DNA from: Hygrocybe punicea
Taxonomy: Eukaryota > Basidiomycota > Agaricomycetes > Agaricales > Hygrophoraceae
Length of the DNA: 64,000 bases
Reading direction: 5' to 3'
Assembly (NCBI GenBank): GCA_963556145.1
Contig: OY744471.1
Coordinates: 861,590-925,589 of the forward strand
A model generated the notes under the pieces. It was not told the origin of the DNA. It worked only from the letters and a program-made list of their open reading frames with translations, and did no database searches. Shown in pieces: positions 45,666 through 57,413 of the stretch. The position numbers and the translations under genes are program-made. How positions within the stretch are numbered: position 1 is the stretch's first letter; each line of letters begins with the position of its first letter.

Positions 45666-48600
45666 CTATATATGTTTTAGACAAATTTCGAACGACTTCT
45701 GTGCTTGGGTGGTGAATTGTTCCCATAGAGCCACCTGCCTTGCAGCATAACATTGTTTTCCTTTTGCTCCGAGGCCGGTCACCGAGTCCTTAAGAGTCCT
45801 CCACTCATCAGCTTTTTTCTTGAATGTGTGAATAGTCCACCGCATTTCTTGCTTGACCCTGTCAAATTCCTCTTTCCAGCGGCTGAAATTCACATTTGTC
45901 CTGAGCCAATGCACCCGATAGACTAGCACCAGTCATTTCAGATTTAGGATCATGAAATTGCAAAGATAGCTTACATTCTTCCATCCATCCATTACCAGCC
46001 ACATCTCGGTCGACATCCATGTTCCAAAACCATGCCAGCGCTCTATTCCATTGCCCCAGTTGTTTTGGATCCAATAATGCGGTTGTTGCATTGAGTTGAT
46101 CACTCCGGAGCAACTGGTAGGTTGCCAGCATCTCTTTTGATGCTCCAAGGCGAACCATGGTTCTTCGAGCCAAGCGATAAACCCATGCATGGTGCCTTAC
46201 CTGGGCTTCCACTGAATAAACTTCTTTCCATGCTCTTGTTTTTTGCTTAGTCCCCGCCGCGAGTCGAACGTTTTTCCGAAACAAGAACACTTTGTGACCA
46301 AGACATATTCGGATTTGATAGAGAGCGTTTGTGGCCTGGCTTTCTCGCAATTTCAATTCCGCAAAAAGTAATTTGTTCCCAGAGCTTGTGACTGCCAATC
46401 AACGGAGGTTGGAAGGGAGACACAACTTTGTATAGATTGGGGAACAGTCATCAGAGTACCTCTGTCTTCGGCGGCTGATAAAAGGATTGTCGCTGTCATC
46501 CCCCTCATCAGCACTGTCTTCAACATCCGGTTCAGTATTGTCTGCATCGTCCAATCTATCGGTGTCTGATGTCGAATCTGAATCCTCATTGTTCATACAT
46601 GAATCCATAAATTTCGATGACAATTTGTTGAAACGGGTGATTTTGTTCAACAATCGGCGTCTTTTTTCCTCCATCGATAGCAACGCCGACGCTCCGAGGT
46701 TACGGCCAAGTTTTCTCTCTTCATCGGCCAATGACATTCTGTACAAATCAATAGAGGTCAATTTCGGTGCTCTCCTTATAGAATTTCACCTACTGTGATT
46801 CTTCAATTTTCACTCCATTGGATAACCATGCAATAGTGCCGTTCACCAGACCATCGGTCTTTTCACGGACAGTTAACTCCAACATTGTTTCCTCCTTGGT
46901 CGGACCTGAGACACAAGTTCAGAAATTGTTCAATTGGATATCAAATGAATACCTTTGCTTATTTTTGCATCGTATAAATCCATCGCCGTCTCGTCATGTT
47001 CTTGGTTCTTTTGGGCTCTTTGCTCCTCTTGTGTCCACTTCCGAATAAGGTTTCTGTCCGCTGTTGACTTGAGCTCATCCAGTGCACAACGGCTGCTGTC
47101 CAACCCGATGGTGGCTTTGTGAAATTTTTTCCTCAGTGTCGACACTGAGATTTTCATTAGCTGCAATCACCGACAATGACAACATTTTACAAACCAATTC
47201 TGATCAGTTTCTTAAAATTTGAGTCGTTCATATGTCCGTCAATCATTTCCTGACAGGATGCTGCTGTCATAGTCCTGGTGCTCCTGGCAATATTGTCAAA
47301 TGGAGACCATAATGTTTCCAAAATTTCCCCATCGACCTGGCCTGCCCCTTCTATAAACTGAGGGCTGTATCGAGGGTAGCAAGAGTCCTGATGTCCCATT
47401 ATGTGAAACAAGCCGATCACCTTCTTGATATGTAAATCCTCGGGCATCTCCAGATAGGACCCTTTGGTCAATCTCTCGGTTAGGTATTTCCCATATTGGC
47501 ACATCACATCATAGATGAGCAAGACTTGTTTGAAACCAGATGCATATTTAAGTGCTTCTGAGACTGCATAGTCCATGTTCATGTGTCTGGATGACATGTC
47601 ATGTTAGCATCAGAAGGAGCATCGGAAGTAGATGTAGCATCGGCATCGGCGTCAGCATCGGCACCAGTAGCGGCATCGGCATCAGCAGCAGCATGAACAG
47701 AGGCATAGGTGATGACATCGGCGTTGGCACACATGATTCACACACCTTTCACCCTTTTGAAAGTTAACCACAGAGTGTGGAACAAAGCATCCATGACGTG
47801 CACAAGCGACTGCACCGATGCCAGTAATATCCAAATGTTGTTTTCGGGTGTTAGCTTGATTAACCGCCCGATGTTCATTGCATGTTGACTTCTATCAAGG
47901 TTCAGGCTTTCAACATCTTAACAAGATCGAACCGCCAATCTTAAACTTACGCTTTTCACTTCCTTCGATGCCTTGATGTGCTGCATATATCTCTTGTCCC
48001 CAACCATAAACCCATGACCATCGGAGATTGCGACGTCATCGAGGGGTCGACACATCTTCATGTGGTCAGCTTTGAAATTTCCATCCATCACGAATGTTGG
48101 GAGGATGATCCCATCATCCTCCTCCTTCGGTTTCCAGTCATCAGGGAGATTGACACCAGGCATCGGACATGCTGGACAAGTCACCATCAGTTGTCCAGGC
48201 CCAGGTTCATGAGCACTTCGATGGCCCAATCCGTTCCACTTCCAGGCCTTCAGATTTCTCCATTGTCATGTCACCCTTAGCAATTCGCGGTAACGAATCT
48301 ATGTATATATGTATTTGTTAATTGAACAAGGTCGATGGCTCAAATAATATAACATACCGGGACAGTATGTGGGAATTGTGAACATGTCAGATGGAGCAGT
48401 TTGGAGTGGAACGTCTGGCAGGCCATTTTACATTCCAAGTTGTCGATCAGGAATTCATCCAGGACTTGGAATGTAAATGCGGTTCGGGGTTTTTTTGATG
48501 TGGCCGGGTATAAGCCGATATCGAGCAGCTGACAATTGGGCCGAGCAGCAGCACTACATTGACACCATCTTACAGCCAGCCAATGGATCCCTGAGCTGTC

Positions 48601-49368
48601 TACCACTACCATTATGCTTTCAGCCGATTGTTTGGTGACGTTCGGCGTGGTAGGGAAGTCTTGGAATGTCAGCGATGTGTATTCGGCGTCATGTTCATCG
48701 TCGGCATCGGCATCGGCATCGGCATTGTTGTCATCATTGGTGTCATTTCCAAGAGTGTTAAACCCCTCAGAATGTTCCACAGATGGGCATTCCAACCCTC
48801 CATGACCCAGGTGGAGCTTGACCCCAATTTCAATCAACCATGCTGGAGCAAAGTAGGTCCCTGTCCATCTTTCCACCTGAATGGTAGCCTTTGATGACCG
48901 TCGGCACAACATTTTTGGCAATAGATTGGGTTACCAAAACATGTCATGCATTTCCATGTGCCTTCAGCCATTGAACAACTCAGACAGGCCTGATTGTCTG
49001 GTTGAGCTTCCCTAGCAAGAATATGATCTAAATACTCAGGTCGATGGGACAACCATTCTTTCATGTAATTGTTCGATGACTCCAAAATGTCATTGTCAGT
49101 CTAGAGTATTGGAATACAATATAATATTTACATTACTGGCTGGCATTCTTAAAGGCTCAATATTTGGGACAAATTCATGAAAGTCTCCGGTCAAGTCATT
49201 CTCTTCTTGAAGTTGGGATGTCCTCGGTGTTTTTCTAGGAGATGAACTTGAGCAGCTAGGGGTGTGGACAACTTGTCTTCGGGTCTGAAATCCACGGCTG
49301 GTGAATACCTCTCTCAATGCCACCCTGCTGACACGAGGAGCAGACTTCCTTTTGAATGACTTCACCAT
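45666..49368 (-). pseudogene. KDZ transposase with CxC2 cysteine cluster (one frameshift)
   Basis: The element's own transposase, RNase H-fold DDE type. It starts at ATG 49,368 (MVKSFKRKSAPRVSR). The CxC2 cluster follows (RPEYLDHILARE, CLSCSMAEGTWKCMTCFG, CQKCCADGHQ), then VERWTGTYFAPAWLIEIGVK and LHLGHGGLECP. Between GHQRLPF and VERWTG (about 48,875) one base seems missing. Onward: FTFQVLDEFLIDNL; CPACPMPGVNLP; the first Asp in VMDGNF (48,083-48,085); DKRYMQHI; CARHGCFVPHSVVNFQKGER; the second Asp in LLIYDVMCQYGKYL (about 47,510); GLFHIMGHQDSCYP; the Glu region GQVDGEILETLWSPFDNIA (about 47,320); then C-terminal helices to 45,666. Asp-Ala repeats after the cluster come from GGCATC repeats. 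About eight introns are present; one at 47,630-47,735 is full of GCCGAT repeats. Without the frameshift it would look functional, and an odd splice could rescue it. Confidence 0.87.
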
Positions 49369-49792
49369 GACTGCAATGAGTGAGATAGATGACACTGGAC
49401 CAAAAGTTAGACACAGAAAATGGCACGGTTAGAATTCCACAAATGAGTTGTAGAGACTAAAAGTGGTGAGGAAGCTAATATAGGACCGTCAAAATCAATT
49501 TAAGTCAGGTCCCAATACTCAAATAGAGTATAGTCAAAATTGGGAAAGTCGACCACTTGCTACCTATAATGACACTTGAGCAAAAGTCAATTAAGTGAGT
49601 TCCGGACAGAAAATGGGACGGTTAAAATTCCACAAATAAGTTGTAGAGACTAGAAGTGGTGAGGAAGCTAATATAGGAGCGTCAAAATGAAGTCCCAATA
49701 CTGAAATAGGGTGTAGTCAAAATTGGGAAAGTCGACCACTTGCTACCTATAATTCCTCCCACACATCCCACACATCGTCTCCTGCTACAAAT
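49369..49792. other. Divergent promoter region with a 180-bp direct repeat
   Basis: Lies between the divergent transposase and the plus-strand gene at 49,793. Two direct copies of about 125 bases (about 49,420-49,560 and 49,600-49,745) share TGGTGAGGAAGCTAATATAGGA and AAAATTGGGAAAGTCGACCA. It is probably the shared control region of both genes. Confidence 0.6.
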
Positions 49793-52145
49793 ATGCCTGA
49801 AACAACATTTACCACCCAGCAACTCTCTATGCTCAAAAGCCAACTTGAAGATTTTCGGGCGGCAGCCAAAAAAGACCGAGTTAAGATCATGAGAGAGGTA
49901 CATCAAAAGATTGTTGGTGCACAAGGGAGGTCTGAGTCCCCCTTGGAATATATGGCCAGTAAAACGTTCATAGCATCCTAAATATGCTCACGGCCATCTG
50001 TAGAAAATAAAGGAGTGGTATTACAACAATGGACGTCGAAATACTCGAAAGCCGACGCATAACTATGTAACAAAATGGACAGTCAAGAAAGTTGTAGCTC
50101 ATGAGAGAAAGGATGAGGTAGATGACAAAGTCAATGAGCTCTCCAATTCCACTCCAGGTTCCAAGGACTGGATGGCGAAGTATCAGGCTGGGCTTCAAGC
50201 CGTTTATGAACAGTTGACCGAAAAGGAGCTCAAGAACTATGAGGGATTGAAGGAGGAGTGGAACTCAAGATCACCTCCCGCAAGAGTCCAACAAAAGTGG
50301 GTCCTTAGCACACTGAACATGATGTGTTGTCTGATGTCACTAGAAATGCTACCAAACACGCCGTGAAATACATCAGAGACTTTGCCGAACAGATGCACCG
50401 GAATCTCGGCATGAGAGTCTTTGTGCTCTCAGCCTTTCACGATACGTCAGGGAATGTCCTGGTTTCTTCATATGCAGTTGCTTTCGACCCATTAACCAGC
50501 TACTTATACATGTGTCAAAACAGGCATGACTTCAATGACGAGCTCGGGAACAGGTCATTCATCAAATCTAAACCCAATTGGCAGAACGGCTCAGTGATGA
50601 CCGAGTGGGAATCATATGCATCCGAGGAACTGGGTGAGTATAAAGTTTACCTACTGGTACGATCTGAATTGACATGGTCATCTTATTGGTATTGTTATCG
50701 GCATCGGCATTGTCATCGGCATCGGCATGTCACCACAGGAAATTTGGATGACCGGGATAATGATGGTGAACGAGAAACGGTTTCGGCCAAAAAGCCGAAG
50801 GTCCACTTAGATGACAATGGTATTCCGAGTCTACCAGCATTCTCAGGGATGAGCAGACCCAACCTGGATGAAATGAAGACATTGATCCAGGACTTCGTTA
50901 ACTGCCATTACCGTAAGTCATTTTGCCATCATAGAAATCATCATTCACATAGCTACAGAGATACGGTCCGGTGATAGCTCGGCATCGGTGCCTTGGGGTG
51001 ACATCGGCCAGCATCAGGACGAATACATATCAAGGGAGTTTTTGCCGGCTGGGTTTCAACTTCGAGATCCATTGAAACTAACGAAACAAAATGCAACCGC
51101 TCTGCTGGAATTCTGGTACAAGAGACAGGATGATAAGAAGGTCAAGACGACATTGGAATTCCGGGGCTTCAAAGGAAAAAATGGCCAGGTCGACAAATCT
51201 CCCGCCTCTAATCTCAGCGGGCAACGAGGGTCAACATCAAAGCCAACACAACGTTCAAGTGAAGTTGACGAATCCGATGACGACTCCGAATTGGATTCAT
51301 CATCTGATACTACTACGAAGTCACCTCCGAGACGAAAAAACAGGGACAAGGGGAAAGGGAAGGGGAAGGCCTATGAGGATTTCCCATCTGACGACGAATG
51401 TGATGGAGATGAACGGAGCGTTTACCATGAAGATGTGAATGACGTCCCTGCAAAGGATATTCCTACTGCTGCAACACCATTGAGACTACCAGACATTGAT
51501 GATCCCGAAGACAGGTTCTGGTACCTGTGTTCGTTATCAGATGATGTCGAGTATCAGGCCAGTTTACAAGCTTTAAATAAACTTCCTGTGAGTGATTTTT
51601 ATGTAATGTGAATTCTGAGTTGACCGATGTGACATTTGACTTAGGACGATGATAGGCTGGCACCACTCCCAAAAACGACACCGTCTTGGGCGACTTGGAA
51701 GTATAAAAAAATGACTGCTCCGAAAACTATCCATTCCTCAGTCTCAGCAGCTAACACATACCTGCAATGGTTGGAGCAAGGTCCATATCTCAAATCGGAT
51801 GGGACATGTCGGAGCTGATATTACATCGAGGGAGTTTTGCTCAGCATCGGCCTCCTGAGTCACGACATGTGGCTTTGGCAGTTTGTCAGCGATGAACCGG
51901 ATCCTGCAACAATGAATGTTGCTGTCGAAGATTTCATCTTGAATACAAAGCTCAAATTTCTGGAAATTCGGCCTAGGCTGTTATCAGTCTGCACTGAGCT
52001 AACTTCTAGGTTGACTTCATTGAAACGGAAGGCCTCTGGTTATTCTGGAGATGAAGAGAAGAAGAAAAGAAAGGTCAGGGACAAATCATCAGGCATGAGC
52101 ATGGATGTCAAAGGATGGAGAAGCCCCAGGAAAAAGACCCGGTAA
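49793..52145 (+). CDS. KDZ-cargo protein, unknown, Lys/Asp-rich
   Basis: Starts MPETTFTTQQLSMLKSQLED at 49,793. Exons join in frame over GT-AG introns at about 49,925-50,000, 50,292-50,338, 50,634-50,738 (holding ATCGGCATCGGC repeats), 50,912-50,953 and 51,590-51,643. Visible parts: IKEWYYNNGRR then KPTHNYVTKWTVKKVV (basic); YIRDFAEQMHRNLGMRVFVL, a segment typical of a large agaricomycete family of unknown function; LRDPLKLTKQNATALLEFWY; an acidic Ser-rich stretch with DKGKGKGK; PEDRFWYLCSLSDDVEYQA; TPSWATWKYK; and a basic tail with EKKKRKVRDK. The role is unknown, possibly nucleic-acid binding. It is divergent from the transposase. A decayed gene of similar layout lies beside the old KDZ half at 59,358-61,513. 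Confidence 0.75.
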
Positions 52146-52229
52146 ACACTTGCAAGTGGTTCAGTAATCATCAGCTAGAAATGTATGCTTCATTAGAACT
52201 AGTCAGGCAGTGGTAGCTACAACATTGTT

Positions 52230-52600
52230 ATCACCTCAACGTTGACGATGACCTTAATCATGGCTCTGACCCTCGGCATTTACCTCGGCATTGACATCGG
52301 TGATGACATGTGTGTTGACATCGGTGTTAACATCGGTATTGACCTCGGCGTTAAGTTGGTGTTGGCCTCGATGTGAAAATCGGCGTTTGGAATTCTCAGG
52401 CTGATTTTGGCGTTGATTTTGGCGCTGATTTTGGCGTTGAGTTCAGCGTTGAGCTCGGCGTTCCATTCGGCGTTTCCCTCGCCGTGGAATTCTCGTTGTG
52501 GAATTCTCGGTGTTGCACTCGGTGTTGACCATGGCGTGGAACTCTCGGTGCTGCAATCGGCGTTGGACTCGACGATTATATTGGTGTTGATATTAGCACA
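52230..52600. repeat. GGCRTTG/ATTTTGGCG repeat cluster
   Basis: Imperfect repeats of CGGCATTGACATCGGTG, CTCGGCGTT and GATTTTGGCG between the convergent genes at 49,793-52,145 and 52,689-54,725. Same hexamer family as the TIR array. No gene seen. Confidence 0.75.
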
Positions 52601-52688
52601 TTTATCTTCAGAGACTATCGTTATGTGGGTATATCACAACCAAATATTACTATGTACATGAATATATATATGTAAAAACACATACAGC

Positions 52689-54725
52689 TCAGGACGAGAA
52701 TTCGGTTGATGCAGGAATCTTCCCTGGTGATTTTGACGGAGATTTTAAAAATGGGGACCTAATGACATCCCCAATGGGCACCAACGGTGTTATGGTCGAC
52801 CGGTCTCTTTTCAACGATGACCTAGATGCCCTGGTGGCCGAAGATTCTTGTGGGGCCAAATTGTGCTGAGCATTGCTGGAGCCCAGCCAGGATTGCTGCC
52901 GTACTGCTGGGAGGTCATGCGGGCAACTCGCTAACCGCATGGGAACGGGAATGGGATTGTACTCCTCTGGGTGCGGCATCTCTTCCATCAGGAGTGGGTT
53001 CAATTCCGAATCATGTCGCGGACCTCGACTCATCGTAACCTGGAATGTCTCCATCATCAATTTCAACCCTCGCACCTTGGCCTCCAATGCCTGTACCTTG
53101 GCCCTGAGCACCAGCCTATCACCATTCATATCCTCCAATGCTTGTACCCTGGCCCTGAGTGCCAGCCAATCGCTAACCATCTCATCGGTGCTGCTCATTT
53201 CACTGAGCACGTCCATCCTTTGAGGATGGAAAACCAATGGGTATACGGTAGCTACACATAGGCACCACGAGTCAATTAATCGTAAAACAAGGAATAAAGT
53301 GCTTACATCCAACCGGTATATGCAATTTCGCTGACTTCTCACCATCCTTCACCACCTCTTTGCCCTTCCCTTTGGCTTTCTTCAACTGGTCCCGTTTACG
53401 AGGGGGAGCAAGCGCTGGTGATGGCAGTTCAGAAGGGATTGGGGAGAGTGGGGAGCTTATTGGTGTCAATCTCGGGCTCGGGCTTGGTGTATGGATGGTT
53501 GCTTTTTTGGGCCGAATATCCATCATAGATGGAGTTGTGTTCGGCCCCGGACCTTGGACCACTGGCGTTGTCAACTTCAACGTCACCTTTCGGATGGTCT
53601 TGCAACTCGGTGCCAGTGCTTGCTTTGGTACCGTCTTCAACTTCTTCTGGCTCGGGCCGGCTGTCCCAACGCCAGACCATTCATCATCTTCCGGCCAAAC
53701 GCACTTGACTTTCGCCCGGTGGCATTCGGTGCAAGCGGTGACCTTGCCTTTGATGCAGGTATAAGTCGGCCATCGGTCGCGGCATCTTTTGCAACACTGA
53801 GAGATACATTAGTTGAACGGACTTGATGTCAAAAATGTAAACTACTCACTTGGTCTTGTGCGAGCGGACTCTTGTCAATCGCCCATTTCATCTTCTTCGC
53901 CTGCCGACCCTTTGGTACGGCTCGACCTCGGCGTTTCAACGTCCCTGAAACCGGCAAGTCGTCGTCGTCCTCAGACTCCTCCTTCACATCGACATCCTGG
54001 TCATCAGCTTCATCCTCATCCTCCTCCATCTCAGACTCTTCCCTGGCTTTCCCCTTCCCCTTCCCCTTCCCCTTCCCCTTCCCCTTCCCCTTCCCCTTCC
54101 CCTTCCCCGTCTCCTTCCCCTTCCTGGTGTTCGCCGGCAACTTTGGATGTGTCATCATCGGGATTTGCACGTCTTTCGGTTCACGTTTCACTATGTGGAA
54201 CCACCGATCCGTCAGTCACACAGACCAGTTTGCATGGTGAAAGAGTAGTCGAAGAAACCCTCACCGAACCGGTTGGTCCACCATGAATGGCAAAGCCCAT
54301 ACGCCGTAAATTCTGGCGTGCTCCATCTGGGTACATAGGCTGGATCCTTGACATTGCTCGGATTGTTCCTCCGAATGTGTTGGAACCTCGGTAATTCAGT
54401 CGGCGGGGCATAATGTTCCCGATACTCCCTGGCTGCACTTATTAACAGCCTAGGTATGTGGATACGGAAACCGGCACGCTGTGATGCTTGATAAAGCTCC
54501 ACCACTGAACGCTTTGCAAAACATCATTAAATTAAAGGCAAGCCATTGATGAGTGAACTAACTTACCACATCCTGAGTAATATTGTATATAAAGTGGTCC
54601 CACTGAACGGGATCGTTTTCGCCTGGCATCAAGGGTAAAGCGATAGCGAGTCGAGCATTTATTGCATACAGTCGATTCTGGAAGTCTTCGGTGGACAGAT
54701 TTGGGGTGTAGGAGGTGCTGGACAT
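52689..54725 (-). CDS. Cysteine-cluster (Zn2Cys6-like) KDZ-cargo protein
   Basis: Starts at ATG 54,725 (MSSTSYTPNLSTEDFQNRLY). Exon 2 (54,505-54,212) reads RFQHIRRNNPSNVKDPAYVP and CHSWWTNRFGEGFFDYSF. A Lys-Gly repeat (about ten KG units, from CCCCTT repeats at 54,052-54,112) is followed by an acidic stretch and the basic KRRGRAVPKGRQAKK. After an intron at about 53,786-53,849 a cysteine cluster follows: QCCKRCRDRWPTYTC then ACTECHRAKVKCVWP, like fungal Zn-cluster DNA-binding modules. A Pro/Ser-rich part leads to a coiled coil (LALRARVQALEDMNGDRLVL, then RAKVQALEAKVRGLKLMM) and the end at 52,689. A nuclear DNA-binding protein is likely; its role in transposition or silencing is inference. Some exon joins were not all checked. 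Confidence 0.7.
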
Positions 54726-54902
54726 GGCGAATGCAGAGACGGTGATTGAGTTCAGGATACTGTTTGTCGTTTTGAAAAAATCGGTGTGGCCACCCGAATT
54801 TATAATCTTATTATGGTATTTGTTCAAGCAAACAAACAAACATTGACTCATCGGTCTTGAGGACAATTTAACCCACCCAAATTCAAAGGCAACGACTGAA
54901 AA

Positions 54903-56022
54903 ATGGCCCGGTCCAAAGGTGAGCAGCTTCATGTGCCCAAAAACACATTTATTGAGAAAGTAATCATGAAATTTAGTGATCCTGAAGAGTAGGTAATCTA
55001 ACACATCAATTTATGAGGTTTCATTGACCTTTGTTCCTTAGAGCAACCGGCAATGAAATCGCTTCGGGAATTGCCCCTCTTACCTGGTAAGAGTTCATTT
55101 TTCATTGAAAATACCAGCCTGAATTGTGAAACAGCAACGTTGTTTACATTTACGACACCACAACTTGCCACCGAGGTCCCGGACGTCCCATTCACAAACA
55201 CCGACAATATCTCGGCAACAACACCCACACCACCAATATTTGCAGAGCCGCTTCCTTCCCCAATCAAATCACCAAATCGGCCAATTGTGGGGCCCTCCAA
55301 TCGCGGGGTGGTATTGCCCATTGCCAGACCCAGTAGTAGTAGGTCTCACTTGGCATAACTATTGAAATTCAAACAGATTCATTACAGGATCCACAGGTCC
55401 CGCTTCATTGTCAGTGATGATTGTGGAACAACCGAAAGGGGTAGAACATCCCGAATTTGGTCTCGTTCCCATTGACCAGGCTGATGCTGATGTTGATGAA
55501 AGCAGTCGAATGAGACGGTCATTACCAACGTTGTCGAGGGGTATGTTGTATTTATTTGAACCATCATGATCCTGAGTTACAACTGAAACAACATCAGATC
55601 ATTTTGTCTTTCAATTCGACAACCCTGCCGAACGTGAGGACAATAATATGCAAGCGGATGGTGTCAGGTGCTCGATCAGTAAGTGGACCCTCAGTTATTC
55701 TTATCCATGTTTATCTGCATTACATACAGCCTCAGCATCATTCAAGGAGCCAGAACGGACAAACCGGCAGAATGCTGATGATCAACGCCAAAATCGGAGT
55801 CGCCAAAATCAGCTTCCAAAACGGAGCAGGAAGTCCGAGCATTTCGAAAGACTGCATCCATCAAAAGATGCGTTCTGGGTTCAACAGCAAAAAGAAGATG
55901 TCCATCAGGACTTAAAGATATGCGCATGGGAGACATCAAGGCTGAAGCTGGTGCTGGAGAAGAACTTGAACACAATGTTGAGCCTTGACAAGTCAATCAC
56001 TGATTTAGAAAATGTATACTAG
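54903..56022 (+). CDS. Small KDZ-cargo protein, unknown
   Basis: ATG at 54,903 (MARSKGEQLHVPKNTFIEKV). Exon 2 from about 55,041 (QPAMKSLRELPLLPG) runs on as a Pro/Thr-rich stretch (TPTPPIFAEPLPSPIKSP) to about 55,340. Later exons read VEQPKGVEHPEFGLVPIDQA and KEPERTNRQNADDQRQNRSR, ending in a coiled coil (LKLVLEKNLNTMLSLDKSIT) with a stop at 56,022. Donors and acceptors are plausible but were not all verified. It is divergent from the cysteine-cluster gene (gap about 180 bases) and is the last gene before the right TIR. The family is not recognised. Confidence 0.55.
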
Positions 56023-56382
56023 ATCAAATTATAATATTGTACAAAGTATTCATGACATCAAGTTATCCATTCCATATCAGAAGAGTGTTATGCTGAATGC
56101 CGATAACGATGTGTATTCCGATGGTGATGCGTATTCTGACGCGCCCAAAATTGGCTACTGCGACAACAAGTTGTACGTAAATTACTATGGATGTTGTACT
56201 CAGTGCAAGACCACCCAACTGAGTGGGTTCAGAACGTGGTCAAACATACGCCGAGGCCGAGGCCGGTGTTGACATCAATGCTGACACCGATGCCGATGCT
56301 GTCGCCACAACCGCTCTGTAATGCCGGTGTTGCTACTTTGTACACAAGTTCCAAGTCTTATTTGCAACATGTGTTAGATATA
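56023..56382. other. Region between last cargo gene and right TIR
   Basis: No gene recognised. Includes a short GGCATC-family cluster (GCCGATGCTG and relatives, 56,255-56,300) and a piece similar to the TIR's inner CAGAACGTGGTCAAACATACGC segment, suggesting a local partial duplication of TIR sequence. Confidence 0.5.
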
Positions 56383-57413
56383 ATACACAATATGAATAAT
56401 TAAAAGTCAACCATGGTTCAAACGAACGAGATTTTGCAAAATCTTGTTAGAGAACGGGAGATTCATTCACAATGCTCTATATGCAGTTGCCCTATGCAAA
56501 GGCTCTTTCCCAAGTTGGGCACTGAGTCCACAATCCAAAACATGTCAGAACGTGGTCAAACATAAGCCGAGGTCGAGGCCGGTGCCGACACCGATGCCAA
56601 CGCCAATACCGATCCAACGCCGATTTCATTGCTGAAGATGATGTTTATGCTCTTGCTGAGACACCGAGGCTGGACGAAATTTGGAGGGGTGTTTGTCCAA
56701 TTGTCAGCCATTGAATATTATTATTATTGTGAACCTCGGCCCAACGGTCTGAGACAGGTAACAATACCCCCATAGAACCTTGGCCAAACGGTTTGAGATG
56801 GGTAACAATACCCCCATAGAACCTCAGCCCAACAGTCTGAGACGGGTAACAATACCCCAGCAGAAACACGGCCCAACGGTCTGAGACGGGTAACAATACT
56901 TCCGAAGAAACACGGCCCAACGGTCTGAGACGGGTAACAATACCCCCATAGAACCTCAGCCCAACGGTCTGAGATGGGTAACAATACTTCCGAAGAAACA
57001 CGGCCCAACGGTCTGAGATGGGTAACAATACCCCCATAGAACCTCAGCCCAACAGTCTGAGATGGGTAACAATACTTCCGAAGAAACACGGCCCAACGGT
57101 CTAAGACAGGTAACAATACTTCCGAAGGAACTCGGCCCAACGGTCGGAGATGGGTAACAATACCCCAGCAGAACCTCAGCCCATCAGTCTCATATGGGTA
57201 ACGATTCCCCCATAGAACTTCGGCCCAACGGTCTCACATGGATAACACTATTCTTCGGCCCACCCATCTAACACCAGCACTATGACATTCTTGAGTTGCC
57301 CCATCAGGTACCTGACAATATTATTTTGTCGGCCCAGATTAGCTGGCCCATCCCAAATGTAACATTGTCAACCTGGGTTGGCCGGTCTGACACGGGATAA
57401 GTCACAGCATGAT
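56383..57413 (-). repeat. Right terminal inverted repeat of giant element
   Basis: The reverse complement aligns layer by layer with 33,638-34,755: the inner unique part (AACCATGGTTGACTTTTAAT), a short GGCATC cluster (56,560-56,630), CCAATTGTCAGCCATTGAAT, the 44-bp array, then the outer part ending GACACGGGATAAGTC near 57,403. The GGCATC layer is shorter and the 44-bp array longer than on the left. Confidence 0.9.
56734..57240 (-). repeat. 44-bp subterminal array (right), about 11 units
   Basis: Units such as ACGGCCCAACGGTCTGAGAC, GGGTAACAATACTTCCGAAG, AAAC, inverted relative to the left array, which has about eight units. The difference in copy number between ends fits replication slippage or unequal exchange. 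Confidence 0.9.

Larger units (their letters stand above)
33638..57413. mobile_element. Giant KDZ transposon, 23.8 kb, with TET/JBP cargo
   Basis: The element is bounded by 10-bp direct repeats GTGAATACAT and by 1.0-1.1 kb inverted repeats whose outer parts share GACTTATCCCGTGTC. It encodes, from the left, a TET/JBP oxygenase (+), an unknown gene (-) split by a LINE, a KDZ transposase (-), an unknown lysine-rich gene (+), a cysteine-cluster gene (-) and a small gene (+). Subtracting the LINE gives about 15.8 kb. CpG frequency is visibly higher than in DNA on either side: 11 CpG in 48,361-48,660 against 2 in the homologous-family stretch 57,781-58,080, counted by hand. KDZ elements linked to TET/JBP genes are known in basidiomycetes. 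The boundaries, cargo set and 44-bp subterminal arrays are read here from sequence. Confidence 0.88.
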
